NCBI RefSeq assembly: GCF_028898945.1
Contig: NZ_CP118607.1
Span: 5,132,001-5,196,000 of the forward strand
DNA length: 64,000 nucleotides
Reading direction: 5' to 3'
Origin: Pseudomonas sp. PSKL.D1
Lineage (GTDB): Bacteria > Pseudomonadota > Gammaproteobacteria > Pseudomonadales > Pseudomonadaceae
The stretch's first letter is position 1, and each line of letters opens with the position of its first letter. The notes beneath the pieces were generated by a model. It saw nothing but the letters and a program-made list of their open reading frames with translations. It made no database searches and had not been told where the DNA came from. Positions 37,730 through 48,318 of the stretch are shown one piece after another. The translations under genes and the position numbers were made by a program.

Positions 37730-39109
37730 ATGAGCGAAGCAGTCGAGCCGAGTCAAGGATGCCGCCAACAGGAGCACGACCGCCTGTTGCATCGCTTTGT
37801 GCGCACAGGCTTGCGCAAGGATGACCCGCCCGACCTGGCCAGCCTGCCGCCAATGCGCAAGCCGGTGTACATCCTGCTTGAGGACCATGATCGCGCCGAG
37901 CGCTTGGCACAACAGCTGGCGTTTTTTGGCGTTAACGTGCAAGCGCTACCCAGCGCGGACACGTTCAAGGCATCGATGGCGGAATACTTGCCTTCGGCGA
38001 TTGTCATGGATGTCGACTTCACGGGGCCGGGGGCCGGCCTGACTTTGGCGGCGCAGGCCCAGCAAGGCCTGCAAAACACCATACCGCTGCTCTTCTTTAG
38101 CGGTCACGAACCCGATACGCCTACCCGCCTTGATGCCGTTCGCGCTGGCGGGCAAGGCTTTCTGACCGGCACGCTGGAGCCCTCCAGCCTGCTGGAAAAA
38201 CTCGAGCTGATGACCAGCGCCATCCCGCAAGAGCCACTGCGCGTATTGATTGTGGACGACTCGCGGGCCCAGGCCCTGCACACCGAACGCGTACTCAACA
38301 GTGCAGGCATGCTAACCCGTAGCCTGACCGAGCCCATCCGCGCCATGGCCGAGCTTGCCGACTTCCAGCCCGACCTGATCATCCTCGACTTGTACATGCC
38401 AGGCTGCACCGGCCCGGAGTTGGCCAAAGTCATCCGCCACAATGACCGCTATGTCAGCGTGCCAATCATTTACCTGTCCGCCGAGGACGACCTGGACAAA
38501 CAGCTCGACGCCATGAGCGAGGCCGGTGACGATTTCCTTACCAAGCCGTTTCGCTCGCGCCACCTGATCACTACCGTGCGCAACCGCGCCGCCCGCGCAA
38601 GGCACCTCAAGGCGCGCATGGTCCGTGACAGCCTGACCGGCCTTTATAATCACACCCACATCCTGCAACTGCTTGAGGACTGCAGCTTCCGCGCCCGACG
38701 AGCAGAGCAGCCGTTGAGCTTTGCCATGCTCGACATCGATCACTTCAAGAAGATCAACGACCGCCATGGCCACCCCATGGGCGACCGGGTGATCAAGAGC
38801 CTGGCGCTGTTTCTCAAGCAGCGCTTGCGCAAGACTGACTTCATCGGCCGCTACGGCGGTGAAGAGTTCGCCATCGTGATGCCCAACACCACGCTGGAAG
38901 CCGCGCATAAGGTGCTGGACGAAATCCGGCGTCGCTTTGCCGAAATCCTCTACCCCGCGCAGCCGCGAGACTTGCAGTGCACGTTCAGTGCAGGGGTAGT
39001 ACAGATGGATGAAGCGCTGGATGCGTTGACCATGGCCAGTGCAGCGGATGAGGCGCTCTATCGCGCCAAGCATGCCGGGCGTAACTGTGTGGTGCGGGTC
39101 GAGCCCTGA
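37730..39109 (+). CDS. gcbA: Diguanylate cyclase GcbA (REC-REC-GGDEF)
   Basis: 459 residues. REC1 at about 45-155 (acidic YILLEDHD, D in VMDVDF) is degenerate. REC2 at about 165-280 has VDDSRA, the phosphorylatable D in ILDLYMP and KPF. The GGDEF domain has an active GGEEF (about 379) with an inhibitory I-site RKTD five residues before it. It makes c-di-GMP; GcbA in P. fluorescens and its P. aeruginosa counterpart promote initial attachment and take part in dispersal. Neighbour order matches P. aeruginosa. The start codon is not supported by a strong ribosome site. Confidence 0.9.
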   Translation: MSEAVEPSQGCRQQEHDRLLHRFVRTGLRKDDPPDLASLPPMRKPVYILLEDHDRAERLAQQLAFFGVNVQALPSADTFKASMAEYLPSAIVMDVDFTGPGAGLTLAAQAQQGLQNTIPLLFFSGHEPDTPTRLDAVRAGGQGFLTGTLEPSSLLEKLELMTSAIPQEPLRVLIVDDSRAQALHTERVLNSAGMLTRSLTEPIRAMAELADFQPDLIILDLYMPGCTGPELAKVIRHNDRYVSVPIIYLSAEDDLDKQLDAMSEAGDDFLTKPFRSRHLITTVRNRAARARHLKARMVRDSLTGLYNHTHILQLLEDCSFRARRAEQPLSFAMLDIDHFKKINDRHGHPMGDRVIKSLALFLKQRLRKTDFIGRYGGEEFAIVMPNTTLEAAHKVLDEIRRRFAEILYPAQPRDLQCTFSAGVVQMDEALDALTMASAADEALYRAKHAGRNCVVRVEP

Positions 39110-39117
39110 AAGATAGC

Positions 39118-39137
39118 GGCACTGTGCCACTTTTTTT
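39118..39137 (+). terminator. Possible weak terminator after gcbA
   Basis: GGCA-CTG-TGCC (39118-39128) is a very short hairpin, followed by seven T at 39131-39137. The stem is short, so this is uncertain. Confidence 0.35.
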
Positions 39138-39230
39138 GTACGCCAGCCCGTTGTCGTCATCACCCGGTCACAGAACCGCAATAACTTCAGGCGCCTACCT
39201 CTCCACTCCCCCCGCAGGAAGTTCGCGGCT

Positions 39231-41192
39231 ATGCGCCTGAAGTGGCTGACCAATTTCAACACCTTGTTGCTGGTGACTGTCTGTATTGCCCTGGGTGCGA
39301 CCCTGTGGTGGTCGCAGCGTGCCCTGGAGCGGCCTTATCAACTGATGGAGCGCTACCTGGGCCTGTCTCAACAGTTTCAGAGCGAATCCGCCCGCAATAT
39401 CCAGGCGTACTTGGCCAGTGGTGACGCCCTGCGCCACGCGGCGGCGGTAGAGGCCAACACGCGGTTGCAAGGCTCGCTGGCTGCCTGGCCCAATGACCTG
39501 GCCGGCAAATTGCGCCCAAGCCTCGATACCCTTCAGGCATTCACTGCCAACGAGCTGTTGGCCGCCGGCAAGTTGGCCGGTGACCCTCAAGCCTTGCTGC
39601 TGCAAGCCGAGCGGGAACTGGGTGCCAATTTCGAGCAACTGGCTGGTTATGCTCGCGACAGCGACAGCAGCGAGGCCAACCGCTATTTGTCGCCATTGCT
39701 TGATGCCACCGTGCACCTTGGCCGCCTGTCGCTGGCCCGCGACAAACTGGTCAGCAGCGGGCGCGCCGAACTGGCCGACGAAGTAGAGCGCGAGCTGCAG
39801 TTCATCCGTACTCAGGCGCAAATCATCGATGGCCTGCCACTGCTGGGCGTCACCCGCGCCGCCGAGTCCAACGCCGATGACTTCGCAGCCCTCATGGGCC
39901 TGGAAACCCAGGCCAGCGGCCAGGATGAAGATGTCGCGGTCGGTTTGAAGCGTGAGCTGCAAAGCCTGCTGGGGCGCTACCCCGCCGAACTGCAACGCAC
40001 CCGCGAGCAGATCGAGCGCCGAGCCGCTCTCGCTGCCAGCACCAACGAACGCCTGGATGCCGTGCAGCAGGCAATCGCTGGCCTTGAGCCGCAAGTGCGA
40101 AGCCAGCACGCCCTTATTGCCGGTGAAGTGCGCATCATCCAAGGGCTGATGATTGGCCTGATCCTGCTTATTGCCCTGCTCATCGACACCTTGCAACGCC
40201 GTTTGACGCGTACCCTGACCAGCCTCGCCCCGGCCCTGTCACGCTGGGCTGAAGGCGACTTTGCCGCGCCCATCAATCTGGGTAAGACCAATCGCGAACT
40301 GCGTGACATCCAGGAATCACTCAACCGCCTGCGCCACTACCTGGTAGAGCTGGTCGGCACCATCCGGCACAACGCCGAGCAGGTTGCAGGCAGCAGCCAC
40401 GCCCTGGCAGGCATGAGCGCCGCGCTGCATGACGGCGCTGAACGCCAAGCCGGTGACACGGGGCAGATCCGCGATGCCCTGGGCGAGTTGGAAGCGACCA
40501 TCCAGCAGGTGGCGGGCGATGCCAGCTCTGCCGCCGATGCCAGCCGCGATGCGGGCCGCGCCGTGGAACAGGGCCAGGCGGTGATTGGCCAGAGCCTTTC
40601 CGGGCTACGTGCCTTGGTCGATGAGGTGCAAGGCAATGCCCGCATGATCGAACAACTGGCCGAAGAGTCGGCCACCATCGGCGGCGTGCTTACCGTTATC
40701 CGCTCGATTGCCGAACAAACCAATCTGCTGGCCTTGAATGCCGCCATCGAAGCAGCCCGTGCGGGCGAAATGGGCCGTGGTTTTGCGGTGGTTGCCGACG
40801 AAGTGCGCTCGTTGGCCCAACGAACAACCGGCGCAACCGGCGAAATCCAGGCCCTGATCGATCGCCTGCAGCAAGCGGCCCGCGAATCGGTGGCCGGCAT
40901 GCGCACCCAGCTCGAACATGCCGAGGCCACTGCCAGCCAGGCCCAGGCGGCGGATGGGGCGCTGGATGAGATCGTCTCGGCAATCCGTACGATTTCCGAC
41001 ACGGCAGTGCGCATCGCCAATGTCACAGCACAGCAAACCGGGGCAGTGAGCGAAATTCGCGACCACAGCGCGCGGATTCATGAACTGGGTGAAGACAACC
41101 TGCAGCGTATTGGTGAGGGACGTGAGCAAGGGGAGCAGTTGCTGAGCCTGGGTGGAGAGCTGAATCGGGCGGTGCGGGCATTCCGGGTGTGA
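39231..41192 (+). CDS. ctpL: CtpL-like methyl-accepting chemotaxis protein
   Basis: 653 residues. TM1 at about 9-29. A long helical periplasmic sensor (about 35-305) is rich in charged heptads and has no Cache motif, so it is probably a helical bundle. TM2 near 306-325, then HAMP and the signalling tip [22 protein letters not shown]. In P. aeruginosa the gene in this place, between gcbA and dsbD, is ctpL, a receptor for low phosphate. The name rests mostly on this position; the ligand is not shown by sequence. Confidence 0.75.
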   Translation: MRLKWLTNFNTLLLVTVCIALGATLWWSQRALERPYQLMERYLGLSQQFQSESARNIQAYLASGDALRHAAAVEANTRLQGSLAAWPNDLAGKLRPSLDTLQAFTANELLAAGKLAGDPQALLLQAERELGANFEQLAGYARDSDSSEANRYLSPLLDATVHLGRLSLARDKLVSSGRAELADEVERELQFIRTQAQIIDGLPLLGVTRAAESNADDFAALMGLETQASGQDEDVAVGLKRELQSLLGRYPAELQRTREQIERRAALAASTNERLDAVQQAIAGLEPQVRSQHALIAGEVRIIQGLMIGLILLIALLIDTLQRRLTRTLTSLAPALSRWAEGDFAAPINLGKTNRELRDIQESLNRLRHYLVELVGTIRHNAEQVAGSSHALAGMSAALHDGAERQAGDTGQIRDALGELEATIQQVAGDASSAADASRDAGRAVEQGQAVIGQSLSGLRALVDEVQGNARMIEQLAEESATIGGVLTVIRSIAEQTNLLALNAAIEAARAGEMGRGFAVVADEVRSLAQRTTGATGEIQALIDRLQQAARESVAGMRTQLEHAEATASQAQAADGALDEIVSAIRTISDTAVRIANVTAQQTGAVSEIRDHSARIHELGEDNLQRIGEGREQGEQLLSLGGELNRAVRAFRV

Positions 41193-41270
41193 GGCCCACC
41201 GAGACGTCGGGCCGCCGCAACGGGCCCAACTCCGTTATCATGCCGCTACGTTTTGCCTCGCGAGTCCGCC

Positions 41271-43037
41271 ATGCGCCGCCTGTTTTTCCTGCTATTCCTG
41301 TTGCTGGCCAGCCCGGCCTTCGCCACGGGCCTGCTCGACAACCGCCCCAGCGCCACTCTCGGTGCAGCCCCCCTGGCCAACAATGCCGACTTCCTGCCGG
41401 TACACGAAGCGTTCAAACTCAGCCTGGTTCACGCCGATGAGCAAACCATCAAGCTGCGCTTCGTCGCCACCGACGGCTATTACCTGTACCGCCACCGCTT
41501 CCAGTTCCGGACAGAACCTGCTGACATCGCGCTGGGCACACCCAACATTCCCAAAGGTGAAGCCAAACACGACGAATTCTTCGGCGATGTCGAGGTGTAT
41601 CACGGCGTACTCGACATCGAGGTACCGCGTACCGACACCCGAGCCTTTACCCTGCTGGTGGGCTATCAAGGCTGTGCCGACAAAGGGCTGTGCTACCCAC
41701 CCGAAACCGCGCGCCTGAGCGTCGAGGGTGATGGCGTCGTGACAACGGCCAGCACAGTGCACGGCTGGAACTGGAAATCTCTGGCGCTGTTCTTTCTTGC
41801 CGGTATCGGCCTGACCTTCACCCCCTGCGTGCTGCCCATGCTGCCGATCCTTTCCGGCGTGGTGCTGCGCGGCCAGGTCGGCGGCCTGCGCGGCCTGGCA
41901 CTTTCGATGGCCTACGTGCTACCCATGGCGGCCAGCTTCGCCGTGCTGGGGGCACTGATGGGCCTGTTTGGTGCCGGGCTCAACCTGCAGGCACGCCTGC
42001 AATCGGCTTGGGTGCTGGTGCCCTTTGCCTTGTTCTTCGTATTGTTTGCCCTGGCCATGTTCGGCCTGTTCGAACTAAAGCTGCCACGAGCGCTGAGCAA
42101 CCGCCTGGACCGTGTCGCCAATCGCACCAAAGGCGGCTCGTTACTAGGTGCAGCGGTGCTGGGCGTGCTGTCGAGTTTGCTGGTATCTCCCTGCGTGTCT
42201 GCGCCGTTGGCCGGAGCCCTGTTGTACATCAGTGCCAGCGGCGATGCCTTGGGCGGAGCGCTCAAGCTGTTCGCCCTGGGCTTGGGCATGGGCGCACCGT
42301 TACTGCTGATAGCCACCGGTGGCGCCGCCTGGCTACCCAAAAGCGGGCCGTGGCTTAACACTGTGAAGAATGCCATCGGCGTGCTGTTGCTGGGGTTGGC
42401 GATCGGCCTGCTCAGCCGTGTGCTGCCGGGGCCGGTGACCTTGCTGCTGGTCGGCTTTTTGGCAGCGGGTGTGGCATTGTTCCTCGGCGCCCTGGAGTTT
42501 GTAGTCAAAACCCCACGCCAGCGCCTGGCACAACTGCTCGGCCTCGCGCTTCTGGTATACGCCCTGGCGTGTTGGTACGGTGCCTTGTCCGGCCAAGGTG
42601 ACCCGCTGCGCCCTCTGCCTGCGCACAACACTGCCGCCACCGGCGCTGCGGCCACGCCAGCCAGCGCCTGGCAAACCATCACCACGCCTGCCGCGCTGGA
42701 CGCCGCACTGGCAGAGGCCAAGGCCGCTGGCCAGCCTGTGTTGCTCGACTGGTACGCCGACTGGTGCATCAGCTGCAAGGTGATCGAACACGAAGTGCTC
42801 AACGCACCACAGGTGCAGCCTCAACTGAGTGGTTTCAAATTGTTGCGTTTCGACATCACCGACAGCAACGCTGAACAGCGTACCCTGCTCGACCGCTACC
42901 AGCTGTTCGGCCCTCCTGCGCTGCTGTTCTTTGCCACGAACGGCAGCGAACTGACTACCGATCGGGTGGTTGGCGAGATAAACGCCGTCGAATTTGCGAA
43001 TAATCTGACGCGCGTGCGCGGCAAAGTCGGTCTATAA
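41271..43037 (+). CDS. dsbD: Thiol:disulfide interchange protein DsbD
   Basis: 588 residues. Passes electrons from cytoplasmic thioredoxin to periplasmic proteins. Signal peptide to about AFA-TG; the N-terminal immunoglobulin-like domain has the redox pair C135 and C141 ([12 protein letters not shown]). The eight-helix core has [13 protein letters not shown] and [10 protein letters not shown] cysteines. The C-terminal thioredoxin domain has [11 protein letters not shown]. The start at 41271 gives a normal signal peptide; a longer start adds six residues. Confidence 0.94.
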   Translation: MRRLFFLLFLLLASPAFATGLLDNRPSATLGAAPLANNADFLPVHEAFKLSLVHADEQTIKLRFVATDGYYLYRHRFQFRTEPADIALGTPNIPKGEAKHDEFFGDVEVYHGVLDIEVPRTDTRAFTLLVGYQGCADKGLCYPPETARLSVEGDGVVTTASTVHGWNWKSLALFFLAGIGLTFTPCVLPMLPILSGVVLRGQVGGLRGLALSMAYVLPMAASFAVLGALMGLFGAGLNLQARLQSAWVLVPFALFFVLFALAMFGLFELKLPRALSNRLDRVANRTKGGSLLGAAVLGVLSSLLVSPCVSAPLAGALLYISASGDALGGALKLFALGLGMGAPLLLIATGGAAWLPKSGPWLNTVKNAIGVLLLGLAIGLLSRVLPGPVTLLLVGFLAAGVALFLGALEFVVKTPRQRLAQLLGLALLVYALACWYGALSGQGDPLRPLPAHNTAATGAAATPASAWQTITTPAALDAALAEAKAAGQPVLLDWYADWCISCKVIEHEVLNAPQVQPQLSGFKLLRFDITDSNAEQRTLLDRYQLFGPPALLFFATNGSELTTDRVVGEINAVEFANNLTRVRGKVGL

Positions 43038-43066
43038 CTTCTCCGGGCGGTAATTTTTCCGCCTCA

Positions 43067-43092
43067 GTGACCAGACTTAATCATCTGGTCAC
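43067..43092. promoter_or_regulatory. Perfect 9-bp dyad between dsbD and aroQ
   Basis: GTGACCAGA (43067-43075), 8-nt loop, TCTGGTCAC (43084-43092): a perfect inverted repeat. No T-tract follows. It could be an operator or an RNA hairpin in the dsbD-aroQ gap. Confidence 0.45.
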
Positions 43093-43213
43093 ATACTTTG
43101 CGCGAACCTCGGTCAACGTGCTGGCTATTGCCGGGAACTGGACACTCGCCGTCGCTTTGCGGCACACTCGCCGCGCTGTGTCGAATTGCCCTACAAATCC
43201 AAGGAACTCGCAG

Positions 43214-43666
43214 ATGGCAACCCTACTGGTGCTTCACGGCCCCAACCTGAACCTGCTCGGTACACGCGAACCGGGCCACTATGGCGCCGTGACCCTGGCT
43301 CAGATCAACCAGGACCTGGAGCAGCGCGCCCGCGCCGCTGGCCACCATCTGCAGTACCTGCAGAGCAATGCCGAGTATGAGCTGATCGACCGTATTCACG
43401 CCGCACGCAACGAGGGTGTGGACTTCATCCTGATCAATCCGGCTGCTTTCACGCACACCAGCGTCGCATTACGTGACGCATTGCTTGCGGTGAGCATCCC
43501 ATTCATCGAAGTGCATTTGTCCAACGTGCACAAACGCGAACCGTTCCGTCACCACTCCTACTTCTCCGATGTAGCCGTAGGGGTGATCTGCGGCCTGGGC
43601 GCCAGTGGTTATCGCCACGCCCTGGACTCCGCGCTGGAACACCTGGCTGCCAACGCACAGCCCTGA
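43214..43666 (+). CDS. aroQ: 3-Dehydroquinate dehydratase, type II
   Basis: 150 residues, the usual size. Third step of the shikimate pathway: 3-dehydroquinate to 3-dehydroshikimate. Conserved [12 protein letters not shown] with the catalytic arginine, Y in [15 protein letters not shown] and [17 protein letters not shown] with the catalytic histidine. AAGGAA lies 8 nt before ATG 43214; the upstream in-frame ATG is rejected because homologues begin at [11 protein letters not shown]. It precedes accB as in other pseudomonads. Confidence 0.96.
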   Translation: MATLLVLHGPNLNLLGTREPGHYGAVTLAQINQDLEQRARAAGHHLQYLQSNAEYELIDRIHAARNEGVDFILINPAAFTHTSVALRDALLAVSIPFIEVHLSNVHKREPFRHHSYFSDVAVGVICGLGASGYRHALDSALEHLAANAQP

Positions 43667-43676
43667 TGATTAGAGA

Positions 43677-43698
43677 CCCTGGCCTCAGTGGGCCGGGG
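43677..43698 (+). terminator. Hairpin between aroQ and accB
   Basis: CCCTGGCC (43677-43684) pairs with GGCCGGGG (43691-43698) around a 6-nt loop, with one G-T. No T-tract directly follows, so it may be a partial terminator or leader structure of accBC. Confidence 0.35.
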
Positions 43699-43768
43699 TT
43701 CGAGAGAAACGTTCTAGATACGTTTTTAAATTTCGCCCCCTGACCGAACCTTTGGGAGTTGATGATTA

Positions 43769-44227
43769 ATGGATATCCGTAAAGTCAAGAAACTGATCGA
43801 GCTGCTGGAAGAGTCTGGCATCGACGAGCTGGAGATCAAGGAAGGCGAAGAGTCGGTCCGTATCAGCCGCCACAGCAAAACCCCGGCTGCCCAGCAGTAC
43901 TTCGCACCGGCTCCGGTTGCCGCTGCTGCACCTGTCGCTGCTCCGGTTGCCGCCGCCGCGCCAGCCGCCGAAGCTGCTGCCCCTGCGCTGAAAGGCACCG
44001 TAGTCCGTTCGCCAATGGTCGGCACTTTCTATCGCAAGCCTTCGCCGACCTCGCCGAACTTCGCTGAAGTTGGCCAGTCCGTGAAGAAAGGCGACACCCT
44101 GTGCATCGTCGAAGCCATGAAGATGATGAACCACATCGAAGCCGATATTGGCGGCGTGATCGACGCCATCCTGGTGGAAGACGGCCAGCCGGTTGAGTTC
44201 GACCAGCCGCTGTTCACCATCGTTTGA
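43769..44227 (+). CDS. accB: Biotin carboxyl carrier protein of acetyl-CoA carboxylase
   Basis: 152 residues. N-terminal helix region [16 protein letters not shown], an Ala/Pro-rich linker (about 45-75), and the biotinyl domain with EAMKMMNHI, where K118 carries biotin. First committed step of fatty-acid synthesis together with AccC and AccAD. It starts after TTTGGGAG. 17 bp separate it from accC, so they form an operon. Confidence 0.97.
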   Translation: MDIRKVKKLIELLEESGIDELEIKEGEESVRISRHSKTPAAQQYFAPAPVAAAAPVAAPVAAAAPAAEAAAPALKGTVVRSPMVGTFYRKPSPTSPNFAEVGQSVKKGDTLCIVEAMKMMNHIEADIGGVIDAILVEDGQPVEFDQPLFTIV

Positions 44228-44244
44228 TTCGCGGAGAGCCAACG

Positions 44245-45600
44245 ATGTCTGGGAAGCTGGAAAAAGTCCTGATCGCCAACCGCGGGGAAATTGCCCTGCG
44301 GATCCTGCGTGCCTGCAAAGAGCTGGGCATCAAGACCGTCGCCGTGCACTCCACGGCCGACCGCGAACTGATGCACCTGGGCCTGGCAGACGAGTCGGTC
44401 TGCATTGGTCCTGCTTCGTCCAAAGATTCGTACCTGCACATCCCGGCAATCATTGCCGCGGCTGAAGTCACCGGTGCCACCGCCATTCACCCTGGCTATG
44501 GTTTCCTGGCTGAAAACGCCGACTTCGCCGAGCAGGTGGAAAAGTCCGGTTTCGCCTTCATCGGCCCGAAAGCCGACACCATTCGCCTGATGGGCGACAA
44601 GGTTTCGGCCAAGGACGCGATGATCAAGACCGGTGTACCGACCGTACCGGGCTCCGATGGCCCGCTGCCGGAAGACGAAGAAGTGGCACTGGCCATTGCC
44701 CGTGACGTCGGCTACCCGGTGATCATCAAGGCTGCCGGTGGCGGCGGTGGTCGCGGCATGCGCGTGGTGCACAAGGAAGAGGACCTGATTGCCTCGGCCA
44801 AGCTCACCCGTACCGAAGCCGGTGCTGCCTTCGGCAACCCGATGGTCTACCTGGAAAAGTTCCTGACCAACCCACGTCACGTGGAAGTGCAGGTACTGTC
44901 CGACGGCCAGGGCAACGCCATCCACCTGGGCGACCGCGACTGCTCGCTGCAGCGCCGTCACCAGAAGGTACTGGAAGAAGCACCTGCACCGGGCATCGAC
45001 GAGAAGGCCCGCCAGGAAGTCTTCAAGCGTTGCGTCGATGCATGCGTCGAAATTGGCTACCGTGGTGCCGGCACCTTCGAGTTCCTGTACGAAAACGGCC
45101 GTTTCTACTTCATCGAGATGAACACCCGCGTACAGGTTGAGCACCCGGTGTCGGAAATGGTCACCGGTATCGACATCGTCAAGGAGATGCTGAGCATCGC
45201 CGCTGGCAACAAGCTGTCGATTCGCCAGGAAGACGTGGTCATCCGCGGTCACTCGCTGGAATGCCGTATCAACGCCGAAGACCCGAAGAAGTTCATCCCG
45301 AGCCCAGGCAAGGTGAAGCACTTCCACGCGCCAGGCGGCAACGGCGTTCGCGTCGACTCGCACCTGTACAGCGGCTACTCGGTTCCGCCGAACTACGACT
45401 CGCTGATCGGCAAGCTGATCACCTACGGCAAGGACCGCGACGAAGCCATGGCTCGCATGCGCAATGCCCTGGACGAGATCGTCGTCGACGGTATCAAGAC
45501 CAACATCCCGCTGCACCGCGACCTGGTGCGTGATGAAGGCTTCTGCAAAGGCGGCGTCAACATCCACTACCTCGAGCACAAACTGGCCAGCCAGGAGTGA
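44245..45600 (+). CDS. accC: Biotin carboxylase of acetyl-CoA carboxylase
   Basis: 451 residues. Carboxylates biotin on AccB using ATP and bicarbonate. Conserved [19 protein letters not shown]-grasp loop [37 protein letters not shown], and [14 protein letters not shown] with the catalytic arginine. Start ATG 44245 has a CGGAGAG site; an in-frame upstream codon is rejected. A strong terminator follows 21 bp after the stop. Confidence 0.97.
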   Translation: MSGKLEKVLIANRGEIALRILRACKELGIKTVAVHSTADRELMHLGLADESVCIGPASSKDSYLHIPAIIAAAEVTGATAIHPGYGFLAENADFAEQVEKSGFAFIGPKADTIRLMGDKVSAKDAMIKTGVPTVPGSDGPLPEDEEVALAIARDVGYPVIIKAAGGGGGRGMRVVHKEEDLIASAKLTRTEAGAAFGNPMVYLEKFLTNPRHVEVQVLSDGQGNAIHLGDRDCSLQRRHQKVLEEAPAPGIDEKARQEVFKRCVDACVEIGYRGAGTFEFLYENGRFYFIEMNTRVQVEHPVSEMVTGIDIVKEMLSIAAGNKLSIRQEDVVIRGHSLECRINAEDPKKFIPSPGKVKHFHAPGGNGVRVDSHLYSGYSVPPNYDSLIGKLITYGKDRDEAMARMRNALDEIVVDGIKTNIPLHRDLVRDEGFCKGGVNIHYLEHKLASQE

Positions 45601-45620
45601 TCGCTTAGGTGTGATGCCTG

Positions 45621-45650
45621 AAAACCCCGGCCCTGTGCCGGGGTTTTTTT
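45621..45650 (+). terminator. Rho-independent terminator of accBC
   Basis: AAAA then CCCCGGC (45625-45631), loop CCTGT, GCCGGGG (45637-45643) and seven T. Perfect 7-bp GC stem with T-tract. Confidence 0.9.
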
Positions 45651-45673
45651 ATGGCATGCCTGTAGAGGTGCCT

Positions 45674-45828
45674 CGCCTGTGAGATCGAGCGCCGCCTGCG
45701 CGGCGCATCGCGGATGAATCCGCTCCTACAGGCGAGCGCCAGGCAGGCAACCATGGCCACGTTGCAGCAAATGTAGGAGCGGATTTATCCGCGATGCGCC
45801 GCGCAGGCGGCGCTCGATCTCACAGGCG
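45674..45828. repeat. Large REP palindrome with 57-bp arms
   Basis: Arms 45674-45730 and 45772-45828 are inverted copies of each other with one mismatch, separated by 41 bp. Each arm holds a GTAGGAGCGGATTTATCCGC-type REP core plus GCGCCGCCTGCGCGGCGC-type sequence that is itself nearly palindromic. This is far longer than the other REP pairs in the window. Confidence 0.88.
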
Positions 45829-45924
45829 CCAAATCTGTCGTGGCGAGCCCCCCCGGCACTCGCGTAAACTGCCAGCCTTTGCGCAGCCTCGGGCTGCCCC
45901 TGTCGATTTACAAAGGTGCCCGCC

Positions 45925-46803
45925 ATGCCTTGGCTGCAAATACGCCTGGCCATCAGCCCGGAACAAGCCGAAACCTACGAAGACGCCCTGCTTGAAGTAG
46001 GTGCCGTTTCGGTCACGTTCATGGACGCTGAAGATCAACCGATTTTCGAGCCCGACCTCAACACCACCCCACTGTGGTCGCACACTCATCTGTTGGCCCT
46101 GTTCGAGGCCGATGCCGACCCCGAGCAGGTGTTCGCCCACCTGCGTCTGCTGACCGGCGCCGAACTGCCCGAGCACCAGGCCGAGGTGATCGAGGACCAG
46201 GACTGGGAACGCAGCTGGATGGACAACTTCCAGCCCATGCGCTTTGGCCAGCGCCTGTGGATCGTGCCAAGCTGGCATGAAGCGCCGGAAAAGGACGCGG
46301 TCAACCTGCTGCTCGACCCGGGCCTTGCCTTTGGCACCGGCACTCACCCGACCACGGCCCTGTGCCTGGAATGGCTCGACGGCCAACAGCTCAAAGGCAC
46401 ACAGGTGCTGGACTTCGGTTGTGGTTCGGGCATTCTGGCTATCGCGGCGCTGCTGTTGGGCGCCCGTGAGGCCGTGGGTACCGACATCGACGTGCAGGCA
46501 CTGGAAGCGTCGCGCGACAACGCCCAGCGCAATGGTGTCGCCGATGAAAAATTCGCCCTGTTCCTGCCCGAGCACATGCCGGCCATGCAGGCCGATGTGC
46601 TGGTCGCCAACATCCTGGCAGGCCCGCTGGTTTCGCTGGCGCCGCAGTTGTCCGGCCTGGTGCGCCCCGGCGGCCTGCTGGCCCTGTCGGGCATCCTTGC
46701 CGAACAAGGCGAAGAAGTGGCCGCCGCCTACGCCGCCGACTTCGACCTGGACCCGATCGTCGTACGCGATGGCTGGGTGCGCATCAGTGGTCGCCGCCGT
46801 TAA
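45925..46803 (+). CDS. prmA: Ribosomal protein L11 methyltransferase
   Basis: 292 residues. Trimethylates L11 with S-adenosylmethionine. The N-terminal L11-recognition domain ([16 protein letters not shown]) is followed by the SAM domain with [23 protein letters not shown] and VANILAGPL. The ATG at 45925 lies 6 nt after AAAGGTG; a GTG 9 nt upstream is less likely. It starts a group reading prmA, DUF3426, dusB-fis in one direction. Confidence 0.95.
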   Translation: MPWLQIRLAISPEQAETYEDALLEVGAVSVTFMDAEDQPIFEPDLNTTPLWSHTHLLALFEADADPEQVFAHLRLLTGAELPEHQAEVIEDQDWERSWMDNFQPMRFGQRLWIVPSWHEAPEKDAVNLLLDPGLAFGTGTHPTTALCLEWLDGQQLKGTQVLDFGCGSGILAIAALLLGAREAVGTDIDVQALEASRDNAQRNGVADEKFALFLPEHMPAMQADVLVANILAGPLVSLAPQLSGLVRPGGLLALSGILAEQGEEVAAAYAADFDLDPIVVRDGWVRISGRRR

Positions 46804-46845
46804 GCGGGCCTAGAATAGTTCTTTGCACAGCTCCCGGATCGCCGC

Positions 46846-48144
46846 ATGACCGACAGTTTCGTCACCCAGTGCCCGCATTGCCAGACCAGCTTTCGCGTCA
46901 CCCATCACCAGTTGAGCGTGGCCCGCGGCGTTGTGCGCTGCGGCCAGTGCCTGCAGGTGTTCAATGCGGCGAAGCAGTTGCTTGAACAGAACCGCGCCAG
47001 CGCCGCACCAGAAGCGCCAGCCACCCCGGTAGCCGCCCCTGTTGCACCCCCGGAGCCAGAACCGGCGGAGCCCGTTGACTGGGCAGCCACCGCTCAGGCC
47101 CTGGACGAACTCGACCTGGATCAGGAACTCGCCCGCCTCGAACGCCGCGGCAAACCCGCCGAGCCGGGCCCGGCCAGCACTTCGGGTGCCCTGCAGGCCC
47201 GTCGTGACGAGCCTGCCGCCGATGAGCACGGCGATGAACCCTTCGGCACGGCAACGGACGACCATCACGAACCGCACCAGCCCGACCTGCCAGCCCCGGT
47301 GCTGGTGGAGCAGGAACCACTGGAACTGGAGCAGGCCCCCGGTGATCGCACCGAGCCTACGCTCGGATCAAGCCTGGACCTGGATCTGGACGACGAGCCA
47401 AAGGCGCGCGAAATTGCAGAGCATCATGATGAGCCGCTGCCGGAAGATGACGACATCATTCACGAAAAAGGCCTCAGCGCTCGCGATGATGACGATACAG
47501 ACATGCACTTGTCGGCCCGCGACGACGACCCGATCGAGCCACTTGCAGGCGAACGCGTAGAGCCCGGTTTCGCAGCAAAACCCGAGCGCCCGGCGCGCAA
47601 AGAGCCGTTGGTCGACGTGGTCGACGACCCGTTGCAACTGGGCTGGGAAAAACCGCGGCCCAACTGGGGCAAACGCCTGCTGTGGGGTTTCCTGACCCTG
47701 CTGGCCGCCGGCCTGCTGGCGTTCCAGTACGTGTGGTTCCATTTCGACGAAATGGCCCGCCAGGACCAGTACCGCCCCATCTTCCAGCAGTTGTGCCCGG
47801 TGTTCGGCTGCGAAGTGCCTACCCGCGTGGACATCAGCCGCATTAAAAGCAGCAACCTGGTGGTGCGCAGCCACCCGGACTTCAAAGGCGCACTGATCGT
47901 CGACGCGATCATCTACAACCGTGCCCCTTTCTCCCAGCCGTTCCCGCTACTGGAGCTGCGTTTTGCCGACTTGAACGGCCAATTGATTGCCAGCCGTCGC
48001 TTCAAACCCAGCGAGTACCTTTCAGGCGAGCTGGCCGGGCGCGGTGAAATGCCCAGCCAAACCCCCATCCACATTGCCCTGGATATCCTCGACCCGGGCC
48101 CCAAGGCCGTGAACTACAGCCTCAGCTTCCGTTCACCTGAGTAA
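46846..48144 (+). CDS. MJ0042 zinc-finger / DUF3426 membrane protein
   Basis: 432 residues. N-terminal zinc ribbon (QCPHCQTSFRV ... VRCGQCLQVFNA) near residues 6-32, then a long acidic, low-complexity, Pro/Glu/Asp-rich linker (about 50-260). One TM near 277-297 (LLWGFLTLLAAGLLAFQYVW). The C-terminal DUF3426 domain follows, beta-rich and probably periplasmic. Function unknown; the design suggests an anchor with a nucleic-acid- or protein-binding cytoplasmic head. Confidence 0.86.
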   Translation: MTDSFVTQCPHCQTSFRVTHHQLSVARGVVRCGQCLQVFNAAKQLLEQNRASAAPEAPATPVAAPVAPPEPEPAEPVDWAATAQALDELDLDQELARLERRGKPAEPGPASTSGALQARRDEPAADEHGDEPFGTATDDHHEPHQPDLPAPVLVEQEPLELEQAPGDRTEPTLGSSLDLDLDDEPKAREIAEHHDEPLPEDDDIIHEKGLSARDDDDTDMHLSARDDDPIEPLAGERVEPGFAAKPERPARKEPLVDVVDDPLQLGWEKPRPNWGKRLLWGFLTLLAAGLLAFQYVWFHFDEMARQDQYRPIFQQLCPVFGCEVPTRVDISRIKSSNLVVRSHPDFKGALIVDAIIYNRAPFSQPFPLLELRFADLNGQLIASRRFKPSEYLSGELAGRGEMPSQTPIHIALDILDPGPKAVNYSLSFRSPE

Positions 48145-48239
48145 TCGGCAAGGCTGGCTGCCGGATTCACGGCGCCAGCCTGCTGTCGCAAACACTCGGG
48201 CATAAGGCCGCAGCTGTTCAGATTTTATCCAAATCCATC

Positions 48240-48268
48240 TTTATCCGGTCACCGAGAGCGGGTATCAT
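48240..48268 (+). promoter_or_regulatory. Candidate sigma-70 promoter of dusB-fis
   Basis: TTTATC (48240-48245), 17-bp spacer, TATCAT (48263-48268), 50 bp before dusB. Fair -10, modest -35. Confidence 0.4.
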
Positions 48269-48318
48269 GCCAACCCTTTTTCGACTCCAATGATTCGGCC
48301 CCACAACAGGGAACACCT

